Assembly (NCBI RefSeq): GCF_030010215.1
Contig: NZ_JASCRR010000018.1
Location: 1 to 64,000 of the forward strand
From: Tianweitania sp. UT-5YL-CI-8
GTDB taxonomy: Bacteria > Pseudomonadota > Alphaproteobacteria > Rhizobiales > Rhizobiaceae
Direction of reading: 5' to 3'
Length of the DNA stretch: 64,000 bases
Shown here: piece by piece, positions 56,938-64,000 of the stretch
How positions within the stretch are numbered: the stretch's first letter is position 1
Layout of the letters: every line of letters starts with the position of its first letter
The notes under the pieces: model-generated
The model's database searches: none
What the model was told of the DNA's origin: nothing
The model's input: the letters and a program-made list of their open reading frames with translations, nothing else
Made by a program: the position numbers and the translations under genes

Positions 56938-58449
56938 TCAGCGCTCGTAAAGATTGCGGTACTGCTCTCGCAACGCCGCCTTCTGCACCTTACCCATCGC
57001 ATTGCGGGGCAGTTCCGAGACGATAATCACCTGTTTTGGCTGCTTGTAATTCGCCAGCCGATCCTTCAACCGCGCTTTTACCGTTTCGGCGCAGACAGTG
57101 GCGTTCTTCCGCGCCACCAAAACGGCGGTCACGGCCTCGCCGAAATCCTTGTGCGGAAGGCCGATGACGGCGCTCTCGTCGACGCCTTCGATGGCGTCGA
57201 TCTCGCTCTCGACCTCCTTGGGATAAACATTGTAACCGCCCGAAATGATTAGGTCTTTCTCTCGCCCGACAATGTGGATGTAGCCATCCTCGTCGATCTT
57301 GCCAAGGTCGCCCGAGATGAAATACCTGTCGGCGCGGAACTCTGCCGCCGTCTTTTGGGGCATGCCCCAATAGCCGACGAAGACGTTCGGACCGCGGATC
57401 TCGATCACTCCGACGTCTCCCTTGGCTACTTGCTTGCCATCGCCGTCGGCAACACGGATTTCAATGCCGGGCAGTGGAAAGCCGACAGTGCCGGCGCGGC
57501 GCTCACCATCGAACGGGTTCGAGGTGTTCATACCCGTCTCGGTCATGCCGTACCGCTCCAGGATCGCCTGCCCGGTGATCGCCGAGAACTGCTTGTGCGT
57601 CTCGGCCAGCAACGGCGCCGAACCGGAAACGAACAGCCTGATGCGCGTTGCAGCTCTTGCCAGATCAGGATGCTCGATGAGGCGGGTGAAAAAGGTCGGC
57701 ACACCCATGAACATTGTCGCGCTGGGTAAGAAATCGACAACTTGGTTACCGTCGAATTTCGGCAGGAAGACCAGCGAGGCTCCGGCCAACAGGATGGTGT
57801 GCAGCCCGACAAAAAGCCCGTGAGCGTGGAAAATCGGTAGCGCGTGCAACAGCACATCCTTGTCTGTGATACGCCACGAGGAAATCAGCGTTCTGGCATT
57901 GGAAAGCAGATTGTCGGCGGTAATCATTGCCCCCTTAGAGCGCCCGGTCGTGCCCGACGTGTAGAGGATGACCGCGAGGTCGTCGGCGCCGCGCGCCGCA
58001 TCCTCATGGTCGCTCGAGTGAGTCACCGCCTTGCTGTTCAAGCTGCCGCCACGGCCGCTATCGTCCAGCGTTTCGACCGCCGCGCCGCTCGCCTTGGCGA
58101 TAGGTTCAAGTGCGGCGCGCTTTCCGTCATCGCAGATGAACAGAGCCGGCTTGGCGTCGCCGAGGAAATACTCGATCTCGGCGGGTGTATAAGCGGTATT
58201 AAGCGGCAAAAAAATTGCGCCACACCGAAGCGCCGCAATATAAAGCGCCACCGCGCCCAAGCTCTTTTCAACCTGGACGGCGATGCGATCGCCTGCCGTC
58301 ACGCCAAGCTCCCGTAACAAATTGGCGTAGCGGCCGGATAGCGTCAGCAGATCGGCATTTGTCGTTACCCTACCATCGGTTTCTAAAGCAAATGTCTGGG
58401 CGGGCCTCTGTCGTGAAGCGGCCAGCAATGCGTCGGCGAGATGGTTCAT
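56938..58449 (-). CDS. matB: Malonyl-CoA synthetase-like (MatB-type) AMP-forming acyl-CoA ligase
   Basis: The 503-residue protein closely follows rhizobial MatB in motif wording. Examples are VQVEKSLGAVALYIAALRCG, YLPLNTAYTPAE-like FLPLNTAYTPAEIEYFLGDA, ILYTSGTTGRSKGAM (AMP-binding P-loop), LERYGMTETGMNTSNPFDG, SGDLGKIDEDGYIHIVGREK, SGGYNVYPKEVE and the C-terminal catalytic Lys in NAMGKVQK. MatB makes malonyl- or methylmalonyl-CoA from the acid, ATP and CoA. The MatB name is a family-level call; another short dicarboxylate is possible. Motif site 3 lies 41 bp upstream. Confidence 0.85.
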   Translation of the reverse strand: MNHLADALLAASRQRPAQTFALETDGRVTTNADLLTLSGRYANLLRELGVTAGDRIAVQVEKSLGAVALYIAALRCGAIFLPLNTAYTPAEIEYFLGDAKPALFICDDGKRAALEPIAKASGAAVETLDDSGRGGSLNSKAVTHSSDHEDAARGADDLAVILYTSGTTGRSKGAMITADNLLSNARTLISSWRITDKDVLLHALPIFHAHGLFVGLHTILLAGASLVFLPKFDGNQVVDFLPSATMFMGVPTFFTRLIEHPDLARAATRIRLFVSGSAPLLAETHKQFSAITGQAILERYGMTETGMNTSNPFDGERRAGTVGFPLPGIEIRVADGDGKQVAKGDVGVIEIRGPNVFVGYWGMPQKTAAEFRADRYFISGDLGKIDEDGYIHIVGREKDLIISGGYNVYPKEVESEIDAIEGVDESAVIGLPHKDFGEAVTAVLVARKNATVCAETVKARLKDRLANYKQPKQVIIVSELPRNAMGKVQKAALREQYRNLYER

Positions 58450-58675
58450 GGCGCGTCCTCTGTCGTCACTCTGTTTGCATGCTGCATCAATGGCATACCA
58501 TTTCTTTGTATCATCAGATGCCTCAAACCGTTCCTGAAAACAATGGACCGGGTGATGCTTCTCGATGACAAAGCCTGCGGGTTTCTCGACGTTTTCATCG
58601 TTGAGGTTGCCTCTGCCGCGGGCTAGTCAAGGAAATCGCGGCATGCGGCCGCTTCTTGTTTTAGGGTGGAGCTCA
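58450..58675. promoter_or_regulatory. Divergent promoter region between MatB-like ligase and enoyl-CoA hydratase genes
   Basis: This 226-bp gap contains the 12-bp motif at 58490-58501. No gene is supported, although the frame of the hydratase is open back to 58565. Confidence 0.5.
58490..58501 (+). promoter_or_regulatory. ATNGNATACCAW motif, site 3
   Basis: ATGGCATACCAT is nearly palindromic. It lies 41 bp upstream of the MatB-like ligase and 175 bp upstream of the divergent hydratase gene. Confidence 0.6.
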
Positions 58676-59458
58676 ATGCCTGAAATCCGTTTGACCAAGG
58701 AAGCCGGGCTCGCTTGGCTCATCATCGATCATCCGGAGCGACGCAACGCGTTGAATCCTGAGATGATGCAGCAATTGTCCGTTGGCCTCGACGAAGTAGC
58801 CAAGGATATCTCGGTCCGCGCAATTGTCCTCACCGGCGCAGGCGATAAGGCTTTCGCGTCGGGGGGGGATATTTCCCGGTTTGGCGAGACTCGAAAGGAT
58901 TTTGAGGCTTCTCAAGAATCGGCCGCCAAGCGAAAGGCCGTCTTTGCCAAGATGGGCGCCATGGACAAACCGGTCGTATCCATGATTCGCGGCTACTGCA
59001 TGGGTGGTGGTATGGCGCTGGCCTTGCAGACCGACCTGCGTTTCGCCTCGACCGACGCGACCTTCGCCATTCCAGCCGCTAAGCTCGGCATCGCCTACGG
59101 CCCGGAAGGCATCGAGAAACTGGTAGCGCTCGTTGGTTCGAGTGTCGCGAAGGACATTTTGTTCTCAGCTCGCCGGATCACGGCTGACGAGGCGCTGGCG
59201 ATGGGACTAATCAACAAGGTGCTGACGACAGGAGAACTGGAGGCTTTCACGCGCGACTATTGCCTGACACTGGCAAAGAACGCGCCGCTCTCTATCGCCT
59301 CGTCGAAATTCATTATCGAGCAACTGGCACTGCCAGCTGGAGCGCGCGACACGATACGCATCACCGATTTGCAACGTGCAGCCGCCGAAAGCGATGATAT
59401 TAAGGAGGGACGGGCCGCATTTCTTGAGAAGCGGCCAGCCAAATTCGTCGGAAAATAG
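58676..59458 (+). CDS. Enoyl-CoA hydratase-family protein
   Basis: This protein has 260 residues from the ATG at 58676 (GGTGGAG upstream). Crotonase motifs: DHPERRNALNPEMMQQL, KAFASGGDISRF and GYCMGGGMALALQTDLRFA. The catalytic loop FAIPAAKLGIAYGPEGIEKL lacks the PE motif of typical hydratases but matches a common subgroup of acyl-CoA hydratase/isomerase proteins. It is divergent from the MatB-like ligase and convergent with the LysR gene. Confidence 0.9.
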   Translation: MPEIRLTKEAGLAWLIIDHPERRNALNPEMMQQLSVGLDEVAKDISVRAIVLTGAGDKAFASGGDISRFGETRKDFEASQESAAKRKAVFAKMGAMDKPVVSMIRGYCMGGGMALALQTDLRFASTDATFAIPAAKLGIAYGPEGIEKLVALVGSSVAKDILFSARRITADEALAMGLINKVLTTGELEAFTRDYCLTLAKNAPLSIASSKFIIEQLALPAGARDTIRITDLQRAAAESDDIKEGRAAFLEKRPAKFVGK

Positions 59459-59463
59459 GCTCT

Positions 59464-60420
59464 TCAGTGGGCCATCGCAGCCTGTCGTTCGACACTTGCT
59501 GAGAATGGGTTCGGATGCTCGAATTTTCCCGAAAACCCTTCGCCCTGTTCGATCAGCCAGTTAACGAAGGCCTTTACGCTGCTCGGGCGGCGGCTAAGTT
59601 CCGGGTAGAGCGCATACATGTTCGGATACGGCATCTTTACGTGGGGAAGAGGCTCGACAAGGGTGCCCGCCTCGATGAACGAGGCAGTTAACGAAAAAGG
59701 GAGCAACGCCAGACCAAGTCCCTTGGTAGCGGCTTCCATCAGCACGAATATATGATCAAACTTGACGCGCTTCATGTTGCGGCGTGGTTCGAGGCCCTCC
59801 GCCTGTATCCAGCGCTCCCAAACGCCGGCTTGGTTCTTGCCGTCACTTATCAACAGACTCCCGGCAAGCACGTCCTTGGCCTCGCAGACCGGCCGCCGCA
59901 TCAGGAGTTCAGGCGAACCTACAAGTACGCGGTAATCGCTGAAGATTGCGCGGCATTCAAAGCCATCCCATTCCATCGGCTTTCGCCGCAGGATAATATC
60001 GTTCGACGAAACCAGATGATCGAGTGGTTCACGCGACGCCGCTATCGATACCTCTGTGCTCGAATGCTGACGCTGGAACTCGGCCAGCCTGGGAACCAGC
60101 CAATGCATCGCGAAGCTCGGCGTGCCGCTGACCCGAACAAGCCTCGCAGCCGCCGGTTCGATGACACGGGCGGTGGCGGATGCAATGCGATCAAGGCCGG
60201 CGCCGGTCTCAGCTGCGTAGTAGCGAGCGAGTTCGGTCGGCACTAGATGACGCCCGGCTGCCTGAAACAGACGGCAGCCAAAATAGCGCTCCAGCACACG
60301 CACCTGGCGGCTGATTGCGCCATGCGTGACACCGAGTTCTTCGGCTGCATTGTTGTAAGTTCCAAGTCGGACCACGGCCTCGAAGGCCTTAACGGAATTC
60401 AACGGCGGCAGTCTGCGCAT
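59464..60420 (-). CDS. LysR-family transcriptional regulator (GcvA-like)
   Basis: From the ATG at 60420 (GAGGAGA upstream) the protein has 318 residues. RRLPPLNSVKAFEAVVRLG and NAAEELGVTHGAISRQVRVL are the GcvA-type N-terminus and helix-turn-helix. The effector domain follows (HWLVPRLAEFQRQH, then GLGLALLPFSL). It is divergent from an alpha/beta hydrolase gene and is the only regulator gene inside the CoA block. It may control the hydrolase. The repeated 12-bp motif does not look like a LysR site and may belong to another regulator. Confidence 0.93.
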   Translation of the reverse strand: MRRLPPLNSVKAFEAVVRLGTYNNAAEELGVTHGAISRQVRVLERYFGCRLFQAAGRHLVPTELARYYAAETGAGLDRIASATARVIEPAAARLVRVSGTPSFAMHWLVPRLAEFQRQHSSTEVSIAASREPLDHLVSSNDIILRRKPMEWDGFECRAIFSDYRVLVGSPELLMRRPVCEAKDVLAGSLLISDGKNQAGVWERWIQAEGLEPRRNMKRVKFDHIFVLMEAATKGLGLALLPFSLTASFIEAGTLVEPLPHVKMPYPNMYALYPELSRRPSSVKAFVNWLIEQGEGFSGKFEHPNPFSASVERQAAMAH

Positions 60421-60588
60421 AAGTGGTCTCCTCCTCATCCAGTTTGGGCCGGCCAGCATGTCGATGAAAACTGCCAGTTCTTGTACAGTTGCGACGATGA
60501 ATTAATAGCGTACTATCGTATACCAATCAAGGAGAGGACCACCGTTACACGGCGCATTTTGTTTCTCGGATTCTAGTGAGAGGGCTTT
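60421..60588. promoter_or_regulatory. Divergent promoter region between LysR and hydrolase genes
   Basis: The 168-bp gap contains the fourth 12-bp motif (60515-60526) within TAGCGTACTATCGTATACC, giving two overlapping GTA-type half-sites. No gene is seen. Confidence 0.5.
60515..60526 (+). promoter_or_regulatory. ATNGNATACCAW motif, site 4
   Basis: ATCGTATACCAA lies 62 bp upstream of the alpha/beta hydrolase start. Confidence 0.55.
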
Positions 60589-61440
60589 ATGGACGTAATA
60601 AGCGAGTTGACCAAACCCGACCCGTTGCTTGACCGCCTGATGGAAGAGGCAACACTCACCTACACGATCCACGCGGGCAAGAAGACGGCATTCCGCAGTT
60701 GGGGCGAGGGTGAGCCCATTGTTCTTTTGCACGGCGGTTCCGGATCGTGGCGGCATTGGGTGCGCAACATCATACCTTTCTCCCAATCGCATCGCGTCAT
60801 TGCTCCTGATCTGCCAGGATTCGGACTTTCCGACGAGCCCGACTATCCCGCCGAAATCGAGGTCATGGGGGCAGCCGTCTCTGCAGGTCTGGATGAGTTG
60901 ATAGGAACGAACACTGCGTACAACCTCGTCTGCTTCTCTTATGGCGGCTCAATTGCCAGCCAACTGTTGCAGTATCATCCAAATCGTCAGCGCACCCTTA
61001 CCCTGTGCGCAGCTGCCGGTCTGGCAGAAACGCGCGTACCGCAGATGATGTCCCTCAAGGGCAAGACCGGAGGAGAACTCGTCGATGCTCATCGCACGAA
61101 TCTGTTGAGGGTGATGATAGGCCAGCCGGAAAATATTGATCCACTCGCGATGCGGGTCCAGCATGAGAGTACGTTTGAGGCCAGGCTGAAGGTTCGCACG
61201 CTAAAGCGCGGCAAGTGGCTTGCTGAAACGCTCGAGGGCTTCAACGGGCGCGTCGAGGCCTTTTGGGGCGAGCTAGACACTTTTCTCTACGAAGGTGCGT
61301 TGCAGATCCGAATGTCGACACTCAAGCGTCTTCAGCCAGATGCCGAGATCACGGTACTTCCTGGCATCGGACATTGGCTTGCATATGAAGCTGCCGATAT
61401 ATTCAATGGGATTGCAATGGAGTTCATCAATCGCAAATAG
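60589..61440 (+). CDS. Alpha/beta-fold hydrolase
   Basis: The 283-residue protein has the oxyanion region IVLLHGGSGSWRHWVRN, then VIAPDLPGFGLSDEP, and the nucleophile elbow CFSYGG (a variant of GxSxG with Cys in the first position). The catalytic His lies in LPGIGHWLAYEA, and the acid is probably Glu or Asp in FWGELDTF. It may cleave an ester, thioester or C-C bond; ring-fission-product hydrolases of aromatic pathways share this layout. No signal peptide is seen. It is divergent from the LysR gene and ends at a strong terminator. Confidence 0.9.
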   Translation: MDVISELTKPDPLLDRLMEEATLTYTIHAGKKTAFRSWGEGEPIVLLHGGSGSWRHWVRNIIPFSQSHRVIAPDLPGFGLSDEPDYPAEIEVMGAAVSAGLDELIGTNTAYNLVCFSYGGSIASQLLQYHPNRQRTLTLCAAAGLAETRVPQMMSLKGKTGGELVDAHRTNLLRVMIGQPENIDPLAMRVQHESTFEARLKVRTLKRGKWLAETLEGFNGRVEAFWGELDTFLYEGALQIRMSTLKRLQPDAEITVLPGIGHWLAYEAADIFNGIAMEFINRK

Positions 61441-61456
61441 CTGCTTTACTTGAGTA

Positions 61457-61491
61457 AAAGAAAACGGCGGCAGTGAGCCGCCGTTTTCTTT
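61457..61491. terminator. Bidirectional Rho-independent terminator
   Basis: A perfect 15-bp stem (61457-61471 and 61477-61491) with loop AGTGA has A-run and T-run flanks built into its arms. It separates the convergent hydrolase and tctA-tctB fusion genes. Confidence 0.88.
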
Positions 61492-61508
61492 GGTGCCGCA
61501 GCTTATCT

Positions 61509-63491
61509 TTACCTGCCGAACGGCCAGGGCATCCAAACAAAGTCTTGAAGAATGCCTGTCGGGAAGTCGACGAGGAAGACATAAGATATGATGGACAGCA
61601 CCAGCAAGGTGCAGCCGGCCATCAGGGCGATACTCCACCAAGCCGCCTTGGCCTTGATCCGCATGAAGGCGAAGTAGAACAGCGCAATTGCAATCAGGAA
61701 GCCGACCAGATAGGTCGCCAGGAGGAAGCCCATCATCCACCACACATAGTGGAACGGGCTAGCCTCGTAGCCTTCGTCGGACTCCTTCCAGCCAAGTTCA
61801 CCGTCATGGAAGAAGGCACTTTGCGGATTTCGCCGCAGCAGGATCACCATGCCCAGCGTGCAGAGTGTCAGTGCCATGACTGAGGTTGCGATCGGCAGCA
61901 CCTTGGCCAGGAACACCAAGTTCTGCACATCGACGACCGAATAGACTAGGAAGCCCATGATCAGTGCGAGGAACGCCACCTGCGGCATGATCTGCGTTGC
62001 GCTCGCCTCGTGAGCCATGCCTTCCGTCTCCACCTTGGTCTTGGAACGCAAGCCGATGACTAGGGAGAACACGACGATGCCGATCAGAACCCAGATGATG
62101 GGCCGCGAGAAGAAGCTTTCCAGCGAATAGACCTGCAGAATGCGGTAAAGCAGGCTCTCGACCACGTTTTGCAGCACGAAGCCTATCAGGAAGGCCGGCC
62201 GCGAATAACCGAAGCGCTTCAGGTAGATCGCGATCACACCGAGTGAGAACAATGCGATCAGGTCGCCCCAGTCGCGCGTCGAGTTGTAGGCGCCGAACAT
62301 GATGATGGTCAGCATGAACGGGGCGAGATAGCTGAACGGAATGGCGGTCAGCTTGGCGATGTGGCCCGACAGCAGGAAGCAGATGCCGGCGCCGAAGATG
62401 TTGGCGATGGCGACGCACCAGATGATCGTATAGGTCACATCGAGGTTCTCGGCCAGCATGCGCGGGCCGGGCGTGAAGCCGATCAACAGCAGGCCACCGA
62501 GAAAGATCGCTGCTGAGCCGCCGCCGGGGATGCCGAAGATCAGCGTTGGGATGAGCGAACCGCCGGTGTCGGCATTGTTGGCCGCCTCCGGCCCGATGAC
62601 GCCGCGAACGTCGCCCTTGCCAAACTGCGACTTGTCCTTCGACGACTGCACGGTGTGGCCATAGGCGAGCCAGCCCGAGCCGCCGATCGGCAACGCGCCG
62701 ATCAGGCAGCCGATCGCCGAGCAGCGGATAGTCAGCCAGAAATTGTCCATCACGTCGCGCACGCCCTGCGCCCAGCCGCCCTTGACGATCGGCTGTTCGG
62801 TGATCGACGAGCCGCGCCGCAGCAGGTTGATGATCTCGGGGAAGGCGAAGATCGCCAACGCCACCACGCCGAGCGGAAGGCCGTCGGTCAGGTAGGTCGA
62901 GCCTCCGAACTGCATGCGGAACTCGCCCGAGGCCGGCGCGCTGCCGACCATGCCGAAGGTCATGCCCAGCCCACAGGCAATCAGACCTTTCAAAAGGCTG
63001 TTGCCGGATAGGATCGAGACCAGAGACAGCCCCAGCAGCGCCAGCATCAGCTGCTCGCCCATGCCGAACGCCAGAACGACTGGACGTGCCACGAGCAGGA
63101 AAGCCGTCAGGATGAACGCACCGAACACCCCGCCGATCATCGAGGAGAAATACGCCGCGCTCAAGGCACGGCCCGCCTCGCCCTTCTTGGCCATCGGAAA
63201 GCCGTCGACGATCGTCGCTTGCGAGGAGGCGGCTCCCGGTATGCCCATCAGGATCGACGTCACCGTGTCGCCCGTCGAGACAACCGCCAGAAGCCCAGTC
63301 ATCATCGCCAGCGCATGGTAAGGCTCCATGCCATAGACAAACGGAACAAGCAGCGCCATCCCCGCAGTCGTCCCAAGCGCTGGTAAAATCCCGATGACCG
63401 TGCCGACAAGCACCCCAAGTATCAGGAAAAGCAACGTGTCCGTCGTCAGTAGATTGATAAAGGTCGATCCGATGATGGAAATAACTTCCAT
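61509..63491 (-). CDS. Fused TctA-TctB tripartite tricarboxylate transporter permease
   Basis: This protein has 660 residues from the ATG at 63491; the family TctA is about 500. The first about 490 residues are TctA: GTVIGILPALGTTAGMALLV, DTVTSILMGIPGAASSQATI, GPEAANNADTGGSLIPTLIF and FTPGPRML. The last about 150 carry four further helices of TctB type (IMPQVAFLALIMGFLVYSVV, ending in a Trp-rich tail). Both membrane subunits are thus one polypeptide. The gene lies 84 bp downstream of a tctC gene on the same strand. Confidence 0.9.
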   Translation of the reverse strand: MEVISIIGSTFINLLTTDTLLFLILGVLVGTVIGILPALGTTAGMALLVPFVYGMEPYHALAMMTGLLAVVSTGDTVTSILMGIPGAASSQATIVDGFPMAKKGEAGRALSAAYFSSMIGGVFGAFILTAFLLVARPVVLAFGMGEQLMLALLGLSLVSILSGNSLLKGLIACGLGMTFGMVGSAPASGEFRMQFGGSTYLTDGLPLGVVALAIFAFPEIINLLRRGSSITEQPIVKGGWAQGVRDVMDNFWLTIRCSAIGCLIGALPIGGSGWLAYGHTVQSSKDKSQFGKGDVRGVIGPEAANNADTGGSLIPTLIFGIPGGGSAAIFLGGLLLIGFTPGPRMLAENLDVTYTIIWCVAIANIFGAGICFLLSGHIAKLTAIPFSYLAPFMLTIIMFGAYNSTRDWGDLIALFSLGVIAIYLKRFGYSRPAFLIGFVLQNVVESLLYRILQVYSLESFFSRPIIWVLIGIVVFSLVIGLRSKTKVETEGMAHEASATQIMPQVAFLALIMGFLVYSVVDVQNLVFLAKVLPIATSVMALTLCTLGMVILLRRNPQSAFFHDGELGWKESDEGYEASPFHYVWWMMGFLLATYLVGFLIAIALFYFAFMRIKAKAAWWSIALMAGCTLLVLSIISYVFLVDFPTGILQDFVWMPWPFGR

Positions 63492-63574
63492 GGTCGTGCC
63501 TCTCGGGTTGTCTTTGGTTGAAGCTGAGCGAGACGATACCAGCCGCACCAGGTGGCGGGTATCAACACCTATTT

Positions 63575-64000
63575 CTACTGAAGTGGGACACCATACTGGT
63601 CTTGGTGCCACTTCTTAAGCCAAGTTACCACCTCAGGATTAAGCTGCCTGACAGCGTCCTGAGCTGCCTTGCTCGCGTCATCACCGAAGAATTGTGGCGA
63701 CGTCCCAAGGATGTTCTTGTAGGGCGCGCTCGCGATCATCTCGGGCTTCGTCAGTGCGCGCTTGGCAGCCTCGCGATAAGCGGTGACGATGTTTTCCGGA
63801 GTACCCTCGCTAAGCATGATGGTCTTGGCATTCGTCGCCACGGCATCAAACAGAGCGTTCCAGGCAACCCATTCGGGACCTGATGGCTTTTTGCCATGGA
63901 TCTTTTCATAGACCTCGACAAAGGTTGGAACGTTAGGCAGTGTCTCATCGCGGACGAGCGATCCGTCCGGCAGCCTGTTTCCGAAAACGAACAACGGAGC
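63575..64000 (-). CDS. TctC/Bug-family substrate-binding protein, partial (N-terminus outside window)
   Basis: About 141 codons are present, running off the right edge. DETLPNVPTFVEVYEKIHGK corresponds to the LPDVPTxxE block of Bug proteins. The C-terminal part then continues with AREAAKRALTKPEM-like sequence to LKKWHQDQYGVPLQ. It is the partner of the fused TctA-TctB permease just downstream. This copy is the only tctC in the window placed next to a permease gene. Confidence 0.85.
   Translation of the reverse strand, partial: APLFVFGNRLPDGSLVRDETLPNVPTFVEVYEKIHGKKPSGPEWVAWNALFDAVATNAKTIMLSEGTPENIVTAYREAAKRALTKPEMIASAPYKNILGTSPQFFGDDASKAAQDAVRQLNPEVVTWLKKWHQDQYGVPLQ

Noticed and set aside
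1-64000. CRISPR arrays, tRNA, rRNA or phage genes
   Set aside because: No regularly spaced repeats, cloverleaf-like or rRNA-like segments, or phage structural motifs were noticed on either strand by eye. A covariance-model scan was not possible.

Overview
The window reads as accessory DNA of an alphaproteobacterium, most likely a Hyphomicrobiales (rhizobial-type) genome. This rests on the high G+C, the many tripartite tricarboxylate transporter (TctABC/Bug) genes, LysR, AraC and LacI regulators next to catabolic operons, and a MatB-type malonyl-CoA synthetase resembling the rhizobial one. I saw no rRNA, tRNA or CRISPR array. Gene density is high. The exceptions are scars at about 0-0.35, 3.2-3.7, 13.7-14.4, 38.5-39.8 and 46.4-47.8 kb, where broken insertion sequences and gene remnants lie.

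Layout. (1) 0-3.7 kb: an apparent IS21-type end abutting a maleylpyruvate isomerase fragment, then a GMC oxidoreductase, a PuuE-like polysaccharide deacetylase and a decayed LysR gene. (2) 3.8-13.7 kb: small redox and stress modules, each with its own regulator. These are AraC, HAD phosphatase and SDR; MarR, divergent from an ABM monooxygenase, a DUF1772 membrane protein and a flavin reductase; and TetR, divergent from an Old Yellow Enzyme. (3) 14.4-20.2 kb: a forward operon of an NTF2-like protein, an EthD-like barrel protein, a flavoprotein dehydrogenase, TctB, TctA and an SDR. (4) 20.3-38.5 kb: a large catabolic block. It holds LeuCD-like dehydratase subunits, an RraA-like aldolase, a ThDP enzyme, a 4,5-dihydroxyphthalate decarboxylase-like protein, LysR, aldehyde dehydrogenase, three paralogous xylose-isomerase-like TIM barrels, a GMC dehydrogenase, an HpcH/HpaI aldolase, an SDR and three Tat-exported TctC binding proteins. 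(5) 39.8-46.4 kb: a LacI-controlled sugar ABC transporter operon ending in a GH63 glucosylglycerate/mannosylglycerate hydrolase-like enzyme, bracketed by inverted IS6-family copies. (6) 47.8-61.4 kb: a CoA-thioester catabolic block with SDR, CaiB transferase, Zn-ribbon/OB protein, thiolase-like protein, three enoyl-CoA hydratases, ADP-forming acyl-CoA synthetase, acyl-CoA dehydrogenase, MatB-like ligase, LysR and an alpha/beta hydrolase. (7) 61.5-64 kb: a fused TctA-TctB transporter and a TctC gene that runs off the right edge.

How the parts fit. Blocks 3 and 4 look like uptake and breakdown of one or more polycarboxylated or oxygenated substrates: alcohol oxidation (GMC, SDR), isomerisation (TIM barrels), dehydration (LeuCD-like), C-C cleavage (RraA-like, HpcH) and decarboxylation (ThDP enzyme, decarboxylase-like protein). 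I cannot name the substrate and know of no described pathway with this gene set. Block 6 looks like CoA activation followed by a beta-oxidation-like spiral, possibly ending in retro-aldol or thiolytic cleavage. A 12-bp motif, ATNGNATACCAW, recurs in front of four of its transcription units and suggests one shared regulator. Block 5 is a self-contained osmolyte-glycoside utilisation operon with twin palindromic LacI operators.

All assignments come from reading motifs in the sequence. Where the function is only a family-level guess, this is stated.
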